Source: Winogradskyella eximia (GTDB lineage Bacteria; Bacteroidota; Bacteroidia; Flavobacteriales; Flavobacteriaceae). Taken from it: a DNA stretch of 64,000 bases. The notes beneath the pieces are model-generated. The model saw only the letters and a list, made by a program, of their open reading frames with translations, was not told the origin of the DNA and did not search any database. Below are positions 7,848 to 17,568 of the stretch, one piece after another (positions within the stretch are counted from its first letter, which is position 1; every line of letters starts with the position of its first letter). Location of the stretch: contig NZ_QRDV01000001.1 of NCBI RefSeq assembly GCF_003386165.1, positions 434,001-498,000 on the forward strand. The letters are read 5' to 3'. The position numbers and the translations under genes are program-made.

Positions 7848-8552
7848 TTAATCTCTACCTCCAAACACCTGAAGTGCCCAATATAATAAAGAGGCTAATG
7901 CACCAATAGCTGCAACTAAATATGTTCTGGCTGCCCATTTAAGTGCATCTTCAGAACCAGCATATTCTTCTGGTGTTACCATATTTTTATTCTTTAACCA
8001 AGCTAAAGCTCTGTTACTAGCATCGTACTCAACAGGTAATGTGATAAAGCTAAACAATGTAGCAAAGCCCATAAATACTAAGCCAGCAACCGCAACCCAA
8101 AAGCCTAATCCTACACCAGCAGCAGCTCCTAAAACTAAGCCACCTATAACTAACCATTGCGACATTCCAGATGTTACTTTTACAATTGGTACTAGCGCAG
8201 AACGCATACCTAAAGCACTATAGGCTTGTGCATGTTGTACTGCGTGACCACATTCGTGAGCAGCAACAGCAGCTGAAGCCGCATTACGTTTATTGTAAAC
8301 GGATTCACTTAAGTTAACCGTTTTGTTTTTTGGATTATAATGATCTGTTAATTGTCCTGGTGTTGAAATAACTTCTACATCGTAAATACCATTGTCGGCT
8401 AGCATTTTCTCTGCAATTTCTCTACCAGACAAGCCGTTACGCAATTGTACCTTAGAGTACTTAGCGAATTTACGTTTAAGTTGACTACTTACTAACCAGC
8501 TTACTAAAGCAATAGCACCAATCAGTATGTAATATCCCATCATTCCACTCAT
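7848..8552 (-). CDS. Zinc membrane metallopeptidase, YugP family
   Basis: The 234-residue protein starts with a membrane helix (MSGMMGYYILIGAIALVSWL). The zinc site is HECGH at residues 99-103 within AAVAAHECGHAVQHAQ. Two further hydrophobic segments near residues 120-165 and a C-terminal one near 210-228 fit the YugP/DUF1043-like family of integral membrane peptidases. The glutamate in HExxH is the expected catalytic base. The substrate is unknown. It is a single gene between BI-1 and ald. Confidence 0.9.
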   Translation of the reverse strand: MSGMMGYYILIGAIALVSWLVSSQLKRKFAKYSKVQLRNGLSGREIAEKMLADNGIYDVEVISTPGQLTDHYNPKNKTVNLSESVYNKRNAASAAVAAHECGHAVQHAQAYSALGMRSALVPIVKVTSGMSQWLVIGGLVLGAAAGVGLGFWVAVAGLVFMGFATLFSFITLPVEYDASNRALAWLKNKNMVTPEEYAGSEDALKWAARTYLVAAIGALASLLYWALQVFGGRD

Positions 8553-8661
8553 AATTTGAATTTTTAATTTATGTAAATTTACTAAATGAATAGCAAATAG
8601 TGCGCCAAATTTGAGTTAAGAAAATTTGTCAGGATGTGTAGTCAGAGAAAATTACTCCTTG

Positions 8662-9762
8662 TTACATGGCATCTACAGACCAATTAAAGGCTTCTGCGAT
8701 TTCTTCATATACAATTCTACCATTTACAATATTTAAACCTTTAGCTAGCATTTCATCTTTTTCACAAGCTTTTTCCCAACCTTGGTTGGCTAAACGCAGC
8801 ACATAAGGTAAAGTGACATTTGTTAAGGCTAAAGTTGATGTGTATGGTACAGCTCCAGGCATATTTGCCACACAATAATGTACAACATCGTCAATTATAT
8901 ACGTTGGATCTTCATGTGTTGTTGCTTTAGTTGTTTCCATACATCCACCTTGATCTACAGCCACATCAACCAAAACGGTGCCTGGTCTCATGTCTTTAAG
9001 CATGTCTCTAGTAATTAATTTTGGTGCTTTTGCTCCTTTTAGTAAAACACCACCAACAATTAAATCGTGATCTTTAATGCGTTTTCTAATATTGTACTCA
9101 CTTGAAAATTCAGTGACTACGTGGCTTGGCATTACGTCATTTACATATCGTAATTGTTTCATGTTAATATCCATAACAGTAACATGAGCACCTAAACCAG
9201 CAGCCATTTTTGCGGCTTGTATACCAACAACACCAGCACCTAAAATAAGTACGCGTCCTGGTGGAACTCCTGGAACTCCGCCTAATAACACTCCACGTCC
9301 TTTAATAGGTTTTTCTAAGTATTTGGCACCTTGTTGAATGGCCATTCTACCAGCAACTTCAGACATTGGTGTTAATAATGGTAAAGAGCCATCTTTATCT
9401 TCTACCGTTTCATAAGCAATACAAACGGCTTTACTTTTTAACATGGCTTTAGTTAGCGGTTCGCTAGAAGCAAAATGAAAATAAGTAAATACCACATGGT
9501 GCGATTGTATTAAAGGATACTCCTCAGCAATAGGTTCTTTAACTTTTACAATCATGTCACTAGACGCATAAACATCTTCTATGGTGTCTAAAATTATTCC
9601 ACCAGCATTTATGTAATCTAAATCCAAAAATCCGCTGCCAAAACCAGCATCTTTTTGTACATAAACAATGTGTTTATTTTTAGTTAATTCGAAAACTCCA
9701 GCAGGTGTCATACCAACTCTGTTTTCATTGTTTTTAATTTCCTTTGGGACTCCGATTTTCAT
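8662..9762 (-). CDS. ald: Alanine dehydrogenase
   Basis: The 366-residue cytosolic enzyme interconverts L-alanine and pyruvate plus ammonia using NAD. It starts MKIGVPKEIKNNENRVG, the standard AlaDH/PNT N-terminus. The NAD site is GAGVVGIQAAKMAAGLGA near residue 172, and the substrate-side segment contains YFHFA (His near 96). The C-terminal part DVAVDQGGCMET is also family-typical. It is a lone gene: 248 bp separate it from the upstream gene cluster, and no terminator is obvious. That gap (9763-10010) shows only AT-rich DNA with no gene. Confidence 0.95.
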   Translation of the reverse strand: MKIGVPKEIKNNENRVGMTPAGVFELTKNKHIVYVQKDAGFGSGFLDLDYINAGGIILDTIEDVYASSDMIVKVKEPIAEEYPLIQSHHVVFTYFHFASSEPLTKAMLKSKAVCIAYETVEDKDGSLPLLTPMSEVAGRMAIQQGAKYLEKPIKGRGVLLGGVPGVPPGRVLILGAGVVGIQAAKMAAGLGAHVTVMDINMKQLRYVNDVMPSHVVTEFSSEYNIRKRIKDHDLIVGGVLLKGAKAPKLITRDMLKDMRPGTVLVDVAVDQGGCMETTKATTHEDPTYIIDDVVHYCVANMPGAVPYTSTLALTNVTLPYVLRLANQGWEKACEKDEMLAKGLNIVNGRIVYEEIAEAFNWSVDAM

Positions 9763-10010
9763 TTTTTAATGATTTATAAGATTAATAGCGTTTGGAAATT
9801 ACTATTAATAAATCTATACAACCAAATTTGAAGTTGAAATTGAAATGATTTTTGCGGAATTACTATTTTATAGCTTTTATTTTGAAAATTTCTAAAATAA
9901 GTGCTGATTTTCAGATTGATATGATATTCGACGAATGTTTAATAGCTTCGGTAACCTGAAATGGCCTATAAAATGATTGAACGATTTTTTAATAAAATTG
10001 AAGTAAATAG

Positions 10011-10439
10011 TTACTTAATTTCTTCTATAACTTTAGCAACTTTTCCGTTTTTAAAATGAAGTATTAAATAGGCATCTTCTCCTCCAGAAAAAGTAGGTCT
10101 GTTGCCTAAATAATAACTAAAAAAAACTTTTTGTTCAGAGTCGTAATCTCCTGGTCGTCCCAGTAACGATTTAATTTCCTGACCTGTTTTGCCAATACAC
10201 ATTTCGCTATCAATAATGATATCTGCCAGTTTATAACGCTTTGCAGGTTCTTGTCTCCATAGTTCTTCATTAAAACTCGTATTAAATTCATGAGTAAAAA
10301 TGGTAGCCAAAATAAATGCTGAAAAGAATATTAAGCCAACTTGATTAAAGACATTATTACGATAGTCAAAATAATCTTTAAGACCTTTCCGTTTCTTTTT
10401 AATCTTTGGTTCTTCTTGAGATGGTTTATCTAAATACAT
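10011..10439 (-). CDS. Hypothetical single-pass membrane protein with a BamE-like domain
   Basis: The 142-residue protein has a basic cytosolic N-terminus (PKIKKKRKGLKDYFDYRNN), one membrane helix near residues 34-49, and an outer part with GKTGQEIKSLLGRPGDYD and LILHFKNGKVAKV. The pattern of a helix ending in LLGxP followed by strands resembles the SmpA/BamE fold seen in envelope proteins, but this is fold-level similarity only. It lies 4 bp after the 10444-11418 gene and is likely in one operon with it and leuS. Confidence 0.6.
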   Translation of the reverse strand: MYLDKPSQEEPKIKKKRKGLKDYFDYRNNVFNQVGLIFFSAFILATIFTHEFNTSFNEELWRQEPAKRYKLADIIIDSEMCIGKTGQEIKSLLGRPGDYDSEQKVFFSYYLGNRPTFSGGEDAYLILHFKNGKVAKVIEEIK

Positions 10440-10443
10440 AACA

Positions 10444-11418
10444 TTACTCTTTTGTGAGTTCAGAGTAATTTAAAAAATACGCTTCTTCGCAAGGTGTCAT
10501 AGCATGCGGATAACTAGGAATAAGAATAATGCCTTTAGGTGTTAAATTCCAAGTTTTATATTGCCAGTAACTGCTATCAATAAAAGTTTCGCACTCTTCA
10601 TCTTGTACGTCATTTTCAGATTCTTGATATTTACTTTTTAATTTCTGAAAAAAATTAACTTTTGGGTATAATGCTTCAATCTTATCTACAACCTCTAAAG
10701 TTTCGAGGTTAAAATTATAACCAACATTGCCATGAGAAGGATGCGCACCACCACAATAAACGCTGTAATATTTTAAGTAGCTTATAAATTTATCATTGAC
10801 AAGGTTGATTTCGTATGAAATTTCAAACCAAGAACTACAATCTAAATTATCTTTAGCATCTTCCAAATGAATGGCGTCTAGAATAGGATTAAAAACAGCT
10901 CTTTGCTCTTTTGTAAATCCGTTACCTAATCTAAATAAGGGTAGTTTAGAATATTTTTCGTGAAACCAAACCAATTGTTTGTCCTTATAATTAGTAATGC
11001 TATCTTTAATAAAGGTGAGTTTAGGGTTTCTAAAATCTTCTAAAGGTTCTTGTTCTGTTTCGGTTAAAACGACTTTGTAAGTTTTATCTTTTAATTTAAA
11101 ATTACCTACGAGTTGATTGCCTTTTTTTATTAATTCAAAAACTTCGTCTGCATCAATAACCTTTTCAGGCATAAAATAATAACCATCTATTAAAGTGATT
11201 TTATTTTTTTTGAAATCACCAGATATAGGAATACTTAAAAGTTTAGAATCGTAAAAATAATAGCCTTCTAATTCGCCAGAAGTGGAATCTTTTTCGTGAG
11301 GATAAACATTGACTTCTAAATGAATAGGGTAATCACCAATAGTACCAACATAACTTTGAGACCAACCTATAATTGGTAACAAAGTTATGATGATATATTT
11401 TAGTAGTTTACCCAACAA
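10444..11418 (-). CDS. Secreted protein with an RsiV/DUF3298-like C-terminal domain
   Basis: The 324-residue protein has a signal peptide (MLGKLLKYIIITLLPIIGWS, cleavage after WSQS likely). The middle is beta-rich with no family I recognise. The motif YSVYCGGAHPSHG near residue 220, followed by NLETLEVV, matches the DUF3298/RsiV extracellular fold. It should face the periplasm. The gene overlaps the end of leuS by 11 nt and leads into the 10011-10439 gene, so the three are probably cotranscribed. Its role is unknown. Confidence 0.65.
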   Translation of the reverse strand: MLGKLLKYIIITLLPIIGWSQSYVGTIGDYPIHLEVNVYPHEKDSTSGELEGYYFYDSKLLSIPISGDFKKNKITLIDGYYFMPEKVIDADEVFELIKKGNQLVGNFKLKDKTYKVVLTETEQEPLEDFRNPKLTFIKDSITNYKDKQLVWFHEKYSKLPLFRLGNGFTKEQRAVFNPILDAIHLEDAKDNLDCSSWFEISYEINLVNDKFISYLKYYSVYCGGAHPSHGNVGYNFNLETLEVVDKIEALYPKVNFFQKLKSKYQESENDVQDEECETFIDSSYWQYKTWNLTPKGIILIPSYPHAMTPCEEAYFLNYSELTKE

Positions 11419-14290
11419 TATTTACAATTTTACCAGGCACTACAATCACTTTTTTAGGTGTTCTACCATCTAATTGCGCTATAGTTTTCTCATGAGCCAT
11501 TACTGTTTTTTCAATCTCGTCTTTAGGCATATCCATTGGCAATTCTAAGGTAAAACGCATTTTACCGTTAAAAGAGATTGGATATTTTTTGCTGCTTTCT
11601 ACTAAATGACTGGCATCAAATGTTGGGAAAACTGCTGTTGATATAGATTCATTATGTCCTAATTGACTCCATAATTCTTCTGCAATATGCGGTGCATAAG
11701 GTGAAATTAAAACTAATAAAGGTTCTAATATCTCTTTACTTGTACATTTTTGAGCAGTTAACTCATTTACGGCAATCATAAAGGTAGAAACAGACGTATT
11801 GAAAGAGAAATTTTCAATGTCTTCTTGTACTTTCTTTATGGTTTTATGCAATGTTTTTAAGTTGTCTTTTGTTGGTTCAGCATCATTTACTTTTAAACCA
11901 TTTTCACCAACATATAATTTCCACATTTTTTTAAGGAAATTATGTACTCCTGTAATACCGGCTGTATTCCAAGGTTTGTATTGCTCTAATGGTCCTAAGA
12001 ACATTTCGTAAAGTCTTAAGCTGTCTGCTCCGTAATCTGCAACAATGTTATCTGGATTAACAACGTTGTATTTGGATTTGGACATTTTTTCTACTTCACG
12101 AAGAACAATAATTTTATCTTCTATGAATTTTGCATGTTTGAATTCTGCTCTCCAATTTCTAAACTTAGAAATGTCTAATTCATCAGATGCATTTACAAAA
12201 TTTACATCTACATGTACTTTACTAAATGTGGGTGTTTCTGTTCCTGTAACAGCTAATATTCTTTTCGAAGCTTCTTCATTTGTTTGAGAATTTAAGAAAG
12301 CATCAAATAAATCTTTGGAAATAAAAACGTCTCTTCTTTCGTTAACTCTATAAACAAAAGCACTAGTCCCAAGAATCATTCCTTGGTTAATCAACTTTTT
12401 AAAAGGCTCTTCAACATTAACAAAACCTCTATCTTTTAATAATTTCACCCAAAAACGAGAGTAGAGTAGGTGACCTGTAGCATGTTCGCTACCACCAATG
12501 TATAAATCTACATTTTCCCAATACTTCAGTGCGTCTTCACTTGCAAAAACACCATCTCTATTAGCGGCATCTTCCATATAACGGAAGAAATACCAAGAAC
12601 TTCCTGCCCAACCTGGCATGGTGTTTAGCTCTAGAGGGTGAATAGTTGTATGGTTTATCTTATCATTGGAAACCACAGTATTACTTTCAGTGTCCCAAGC
12701 CCAAACGTCTGCACGTCCTAAAGGTGGTTCGCCTTCTTCGGTTGGTAAATATTTTTCAACTTCTGGCAATACAATTGGTAAATGAGCTTTGTCTATCATT
12801 TGCGGCATGCCGTTAACGTAATAGACTGGGAATGGTTCTCCCCAATAACGTTGTCTAGAGAATACGGCATCACGCAAACGGTAATTGGTTTTGCCTTCAC
12901 CTTGTCCTAATTGTTCTAATTGGTAAATAGCGAGTTTAGATGCTTTTTTATATGCTAATCCGTTTAAGAAATCACTATTTGCGATCTTTACATTGTCTTT
13001 AGAAGCATAAGCTTCTTCAGAAATATCAACACCTTCAAATATATTTGGAATGGCAATATCAAAATGTTTCGCAAAATCGTAATCACGTTGGTCACCACAA
13101 GGAACTGCCATAACTGCTCCTGTTCCGTAGCTTGCTAACACGTAATCGCCAATCCAAATTGGGATTGGTTCTTTAGAAAAAGGATGCTCAGCATAAGCGC
13201 CTGTAAATACACCAGAAATGGTTTTTACATCTGCCATACGATCGCGTTCGCTTCGCTTTGCTGTTTTTTCTATGTAAGCTTCAACGGCTTCTTTTTGTTC
13301 TGCTGTAGTTATTTGAGATACTAACTCATGTTCTGGTGCTAAGGTCATAAATGATACTCCGAAAATGGTATCAGGTCTTGTGGTGAAGACGTCGATGATG
13401 TCATCATGTCCATTCACATTAAAAGATACAGAAGCTCCAACCGATTTTCCAATCCAATTTTTTTGAATATCCTTTAAAGCATCTGTCCAATCAACTGTAT
13501 CTAAACCTTGCAGTAAACGTTCAGCGTAAGCAGAAATTCGCATGCTCCATTGCGTCATTTTTTTACGCACAACAGGATGTCCACCACGTTCTGAAACACC
13601 ATTTACTATTTCGTCATTAGCTAAAACGGTTCCTAATGCAGGACACCAGTTTACTTCTGTTTCAGCTAAATACGTTAATCTATATTTTAAGAGAATTTCT
13701 TGTTGTTGTTCTGATGAATAGTTATTCCAATCTTCAGCTGAAAAAGACTCAATATCATCATCACAAGCTGCATTTACTGTAGCATTTCCTTCAGAAGCAA
13801 ACTTCTCAACTAACGTGTCAATATGTTCTGCTTTGTTAGAATCGTTATTATACCAAGATTCAAACAATTGAATAAAAATCCATTGTGTCCATTTGTAATA
13901 TTCAGGATTTGATGTTCTTACTTCACGGCTCCAATCGAAAGAAAACCCAATTTGGTCAAGTTGACGACGGTACGTTTTTATGTTTGCTTCAGTAGTTACA
14001 GCAGGATGCTGACCTGTTTGAATCGCATATTGTTCTGCAGGCAATCCAAAACTATCATAGCCTTGAGGATGTAAGACGTTAAAACCTTTGTGACGTTTGT
14101 AACGTGCATAGATATCACTAGCAATATATCCTAATGGATGACCAACATGTAAACCTGCACCAGAAGGATAAGGAAACATATCTAATACGTAGTATTTTGG
14201 TTTGTCGCTTGTGTTTGAGGCTTTAAACGTTTGGTTTTTTGACCAATAGTCTTGCCACTTTTTTTCTATGGTGTTAAAATCGTATGTCAT
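11408..14290 (-). CDS. leuS: Leucyl-tRNA synthetase
   Basis: The enzyme charges tRNA-Leu. From the start at 14290 (MTYDFNTIEKKWQDYW) it has 960 residues; the longer frame to 14341 adds 17 residues that are not conserved. The HIGH motif reads HVGHPLGY and the KMSKS motif is exact (EKMSKSKYNVVNPDNI). The CP1 editing domain spans about 230-430 (TRPDTIFGVSF). It is about 100 residues longer than E. coli LeuS: extra segments lie near residues 170-205 (acidic, EHIDTLVEKFASEG) and just before KMSKS (from about 640, KVHVDVNFVNASDELD), as seen in Bacteroidota. It heads a three-gene run. Confidence 0.97.
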   Translation of the reverse strand: MTYDFNTIEKKWQDYWSKNQTFKASNTSDKPKYYVLDMFPYPSGAGLHVGHPLGYIASDIYARYKRHKGFNVLHPQGYDSFGLPAEQYAIQTGQHPAVTTEANIKTYRRQLDQIGFSFDWSREVRTSNPEYYKWTQWIFIQLFESWYNNDSNKAEHIDTLVEKFASEGNATVNAACDDDIESFSAEDWNNYSSEQQQEILLKYRLTYLAETEVNWCPALGTVLANDEIVNGVSERGGHPVVRKKMTQWSMRISAYAERLLQGLDTVDWTDALKDIQKNWIGKSVGASVSFNVNGHDDIIDVFTTRPDTIFGVSFMTLAPEHELVSQITTAEQKEAVEAYIEKTAKRSERDRMADVKTISGVFTGAYAEHPFSKEPIPIWIGDYVLASYGTGAVMAVPCGDQRDYDFAKHFDIAIPNIFEGVDISEEAYASKDNVKIANSDFLNGLAYKKASKLAIYQLEQLGQGEGKTNYRLRDAVFSRQRYWGEPFPVYYVNGMPQMIDKAHLPIVLPEVEKYLPTEEGEPPLGRADVWAWDTESNTVVSNDKINHTTIHPLELNTMPGWAGSSWYFFRYMEDAANRDGVFASEDALKYWENVDLYIGGSEHATGHLLYSRFWVKLLKDRGFVNVEEPFKKLINQGMILGTSAFVYRVNERRDVFISKDLFDAFLNSQTNEEASKRILAVTGTETPTFSKVHVDVNFVNASDELDISKFRNWRAEFKHAKFIEDKIIVLREVEKMSKSKYNVVNPDNIVADYGADSLRLYEMFLGPLEQYKPWNTAGITGVHNFLKKMWKLYVGENGLKVNDAEPTKDNLKTLHKTIKKVQEDIENFSFNTSVSTFMIAVNELTAQKCTSKEILEPLLVLISPYAPHIAEELWSQLGHNESISTAVFPTFDASHLVESSKKYPISFNGKMRFTLELPMDMPKDEIEKTVMAHEKTIAQLDGRTPKKVIVVPGKIVNIVG

Positions 14291-14416
14291 TGTCTTGTTT
14301 TCCTTGAAATAAGGCACAAATTTAAAGGTATTACAACACAATAAAAAACTAAACGTTGTATTGTTCTAAATAAGCAAATTCTTTTATATTTTTACAGCAC
14401 TAATTAGTAGTAATCT

Positions 14417-15295
14417 ATGGCATCATCTTTTGACAAATATCAAAAACGTAAACTGATATCTTCTTACGTATCTGTAGTGATTAGTATCGCTTTGGTATTG
14501 TTTCTTTTAGGCTGTTTAGGTCTTTTAGTCATTAACTCTAAAAAAGTCGCTGATCACTTTAAAGAACAAGTGGTAATGACCATTTATCTAAATGACACAG
14601 CGAAAGAAGTTGAAGTTAATCAGCTAAAAAAGAGTTTAGCGATGGCAGACTATACTAAAGATGCGCTTTACGTTTCTAAAGAAGAAGCTGCTGAATTTAT
14701 GAAAGCCGAAACGGGTGAAGATTTTATGGATTTTGTGGGTTACAATCCATTGAAAAATTCAATTGATGTGCACTTAAAAGCCGATTTTGTTACTACAGAA
14801 CAATTAACTGAAATCACTGAAAGCCTATCTAATAAAGCATTTATTGAAGAAATTAGATATGATAATGATTTGGTTGAATTAATGAATGATAACGTTAAAA
14901 AAATTACATTCTGGGTATTAATCATTAGCGCTTTGTTTACGTTAATTGCGGTATTATTGATTAATAGTTCTATTCGTTTAGCCGTTTATTCTAAGCGCTT
15001 TATTATAAAAACCATGCAAATGGTTGGAGCTACTAAAACTTTTATTCGCAGACCTTTTGTTTGGAAAAGTGTGCAATTAGGCATTATTGGTGCGTTAGTT
15101 GCTTTAGCAGGCATGGCTGTTGTTTTATATTATTTAGACATTACATTCCCAGAATTAGAGTTATTAAGAAATACGGTATTGATTGCTGCGCTTTTTGTTG
15201 GTATTTTCTTGTTAGGAATTCTTATAACTTGGATTAGTACATTTATTGCTACGCAACGTTTCTTAAACTTAAAAACAGATCAGTTGTATTATTAG
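14417..15295 (+). CDS. ftsX: Cell division protein FtsX
   Basis: The 292-residue protein has an N-terminal membrane helix (near 18-42), a periplasmic loop, and three C-terminal helices (about 165-185, 215-240 and 250-275). This is the FtsX form of the MacB-like FtsX fold. With FtsE it couples cytosolic ATP use to peptidoglycan hydrolases at the septum. ftsE is not next to it. The adjacent genes for envelope proteins (TlpA-like, DUF3098, UppP) make a conserved flavobacterial run. Confidence 0.92.
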   Translation: MASSFDKYQKRKLISSYVSVVISIALVLFLLGCLGLLVINSKKVADHFKEQVVMTIYLNDTAKEVEVNQLKKSLAMADYTKDALYVSKEEAAEFMKAETGEDFMDFVGYNPLKNSIDVHLKADFVTTEQLTEITESLSNKAFIEEIRYDNDLVELMNDNVKKITFWVLIISALFTLIAVLLINSSIRLAVYSKRFIIKTMQMVGATKTFIRRPFVWKSVQLGIIGALVALAGMAVVLYYLDITFPELELLRNTVLIAALFVGIFLLGILITWISTFIATQRFLNLKTDQLYY

Positions 15296-15313
15296 GAATA
15301 GAACAATCAACAG

Positions 15314-16339
15314 ATGAGAAATCTTTTTTCCTTCCTTCCTATAGCTTTTCTTTTGGTATTGAGTGGGTGTTCTAATGGCAAAAATACAAGTGCAAATAGT
15401 ATTTCTATTGAAATATTAGGTAATGAACAACCAGACAGTATTAAAGTGGTAAGCTTCAATAATTCTGTAGGTTTAATTGCTAAATCAGGAAATCCATATC
15501 TTTTTAGTTTTAGTAAATCTATTAGTGATGCCTTTGTTATAGACGTTTATAAAAACGAAAAGACCTATTCAAAAAAACTATTTCTCGATGGTGAAAACTT
15601 AAAGGTTCAAGCAGAATTAATGTTTGAAAATTTAAAAATTGATTCTATTATTGGTTCAGATACATATAATAAATCTATTGCGTTTTATTCCAATTTAGAT
15701 AGCTTAAACAGAAATAAGATTAATGATTTTGAAATCAATAAATTTTTATTAGCTAGTGTAAAAGAAAACCTTAATCATCCGTTTTCTTTTGAGATTAGTA
15801 ATCAATATTTAGACAGAAATAAAAACTATAAATCTAGGTTGTTAGATCTAAAATCTATATTAGATGAACAATCGGACACTTTAAAATCTCACACACTTAG
15901 TGTTCATAGAGTATTAAAAGATTTGGTTAAAAACGAATATTTAGAGCTTTCTAAATTTGAATTTTATAATAGAAAAGGAAATGTTACTAAAGTAAATAGA
16001 GCGCAATCTGGAGATTATCTTTTAGATTTTTGGTTTGTGCAATGCCCTCCTTGTGCTCGCGATCATAAGAAAATCGTAAAACATTTAAATTTATTTAGCG
16101 ATAATAATATAGAATTAATTGGTGTTTCTATTGATACAGAAAGCGATAAATGGCTTACCTATTTAGAATCGCACAATTATAATTGGCAAAATTATAGAGA
16201 ATTAGGAGGTGATAAGGATCTTATTAATGCTTTGGATGTTTGGGAATTTCCAACATATATACTTATAAATCCTCAAGGTGAAATCATTACTAAGTTCTAT
16301 TCATTTGAAGAAATACAGAACTATTATATTAAACAGTAG
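15314..16339 (+). CDS. TlpA-like thioredoxin-fold lipoprotein
   Basis: The 341-residue protein has a lipobox (VLSGCSN, Cys19) and a long N-terminal region of about 200 residues with no motif I recognise. A thioredoxin-like domain from about 225 to the end has the active site CPPC in FWFVQCPPCARDH and the cis-Pro segment WEFPTYILINPQG. It is likely held in the periplasm as a thiol-disulfide reductase. It starts 18 bp after ftsX and probably shares its transcript. Confidence 0.85.
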   Translation: MRNLFSFLPIAFLLVLSGCSNGKNTSANSISIEILGNEQPDSIKVVSFNNSVGLIAKSGNPYLFSFSKSISDAFVIDVYKNEKTYSKKLFLDGENLKVQAELMFENLKIDSIIGSDTYNKSIAFYSNLDSLNRNKINDFEINKFLLASVKENLNHPFSFEISNQYLDRNKNYKSRLLDLKSILDEQSDTLKSHTLSVHRVLKDLVKNEYLELSKFEFYNRKGNVTKVNRAQSGDYLLDFWFVQCPPCARDHKKIVKHLNLFSDNNIELIGVSIDTESDKWLTYLESHNYNWQNYRELGGDKDLINALDVWEFPTYILINPQGEIITKFYSFEEIQNYYIKQ

Positions 16340-16437
16340 GGAGATAATCATCTTTTAAAGCTATTAAATTTACAAACTCTTAACGTTTCTATTACAAATA
16401 AAACTGTTACTTTGCATATTACTATAGTAAAGCAGAA

Positions 16438-16707
16438 ATGACCATGGGAGAACAAAAACGTAAGGAAGAATCGAAGTCCGAATTTATTTTCGGAAAGAAA
16501 AATTATAAATTCTTATTTATAGGCTTGGCATTTATTGTTATTGGGTTTATCCTAATGGCAGGAGGCGGAAGCGACGATCCAAATGTTTTTGACGAATCTA
16601 TCTACAGTTGGAGACGTATTCGTTTGGCACCAACTTTAGTCTTAATTGGTTTTGGTATTCAAGTTTATGCTATTCTTTTGAATCCAAATAAAGATTCCAA
16701 AAAATAA
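16438..16707 (+). CDS. DUF3098 family membrane protein
   Basis: The 89-residue protein has a charged N-terminus (GEQKRKEESKSEFIFGKKNYK) and two membrane helices, near 30-47 (FLFIGLAFIVIGFILMAGG) and 65-82. The PNVFDESIYSWRRIRLAP segment between them is typical of DUF3098, found before uppP in Flavobacteriaceae. The start may be the second ATG at 16444. The function is unknown; conserved pairing with uppP suggests an envelope role. Confidence 0.88.
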   Translation: MTMGEQKRKEESKSEFIFGKKNYKFLFIGLAFIVIGFILMAGGGSDDPNVFDESIYSWRRIRLAPTLVLIGFGIQVYAILLNPNKDSKK

Positions 16708-16752
16708 TATTCATTTTACTTACTTTTGTGTCGTGTCATTACTCTAAAATGA

Positions 16753-16760
16753 TACTTTTG
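16753..16760 (+). promoter_or_regulatory. Possible -7 element directly before uppP
   Basis: TACTTTTG ends only 4 nt before the uppP ATG. A TTTG lies at 16725-16728, 24 bp upstream, slightly longer than the usual 19-21 bp. If real it would give a nearly leaderless uppP-truB message; it may also be chance in AT-rich DNA. Confidence 0.3.
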
Positions 16761-16764
16761 CCTT

Positions 16765-17568
16765 ATGGAAATCATTGATGCTATTATTTTAGGAATTATC
16801 CAAGGGCTCACCGAATTTTTACCCGTGTCCTCTAGTGGTCACTTAGAATTAGGTAAGGCTATTCTTGGAAGTGAAGCTATTCCTGAAGAAAGTTTAATGT
16901 TTACAGTTGTACTTCATTTTGCGACCGCTTTAAGTACTATGGTTATTTTTAGAAAAGATATCATTGAAATTTTTAAAGGCATTTTCAGTAGTCTTAAAAG
17001 TTTAAAATGGAATGAAGAATCTAAGTTTTCGCTTAAAATCATCGTTTCAATGATACCAGCAGTTATTATCGGTTATAAATACGAACGCGTTTTTGAGCAA
17101 CTTTTTGGAAACAACATACTCTTAGTTGGAGCCATGCTTATTGTTACTGCATTATTATTGTTTTTAGCAGATAGAGCAAAGAAAACACATAAAAAAGTAT
17201 CTTTAGCAGATGGTTTTATAATTGGTATTGCACAAGGTATTGCAATGCTTCCAGGCATTTCTAGGTCTGGTGCCACCATCTCAACATCTGTACTTTTAGG
17301 AATTGATAAAACCAAAGCCGCACGATTTTCTTTTTTAATGGTTGTTCCACTTATATTTGGTAAAATAGCTAAGGATATTTTGTCTGGAGAGTTAACCTAT
17401 AGTAGCACAAGTTTTGGTTATTTAAGCGTAGGATTTATTGCTGCTTTTATATCAGGTTTATTTGCTTGTACTTGGATGATTGCTTTAGTGAAGAAAAGTA
17501 AATTAACTTATTTTGCTATCTACTGTGTTATCGTTGGAATAATAGCAATAATCTGGACTCAAATCTAA
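16765..17568 (+). CDS. uppP: Undecaprenyl-diphosphatase UppP (BacA)
   Basis: The 267-residue integral membrane enzyme removes phosphate from undecaprenyl diphosphate to recycle the lipid carrier for peptidoglycan and O-antigen; excess gives bacitracin resistance. Both family signatures are present: GLTEFLPVSSSGHLEL near residue 14 and LPGISRSGATIS near 165. About seven to eight hydrophobic helices are visible. The stop shares its last base with the truB ATG, so translation is coupled. Confidence 0.96.
   Translation: MEIIDAIILGIIQGLTEFLPVSSSGHLELGKAILGSEAIPEESLMFTVVLHFATALSTMVIFRKDIIEIFKGIFSSLKSLKWNEESKFSLKIIVSMIPAVIIGYKYERVFEQLFGNNILLVGAMLIVTALLLFLADRAKKTHKKVSLADGFIIGIAQGIAMLPGISRSGATISTSVLLGIDKTKAARFSFLMVVPLIFGKIAKDILSGELTYSSTSFGYLSVGFIAAFISGLFACTWMIALVKKSKLTYFAIYCVIVGIIAIIWTQI

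Noticed and set aside
9763..10010. Small gene or RNA in the gap upstream of ald
   Set aside because: No ORF with a plausible start and composition, no terminator, no clear promoter pair.
16725..16728. TTTG as a firm -33 element of uppP
   Set aside because: Spacing to the -7 box is 24 bp, longer than the usual 19-21, so it is kept only as a weak possibility.
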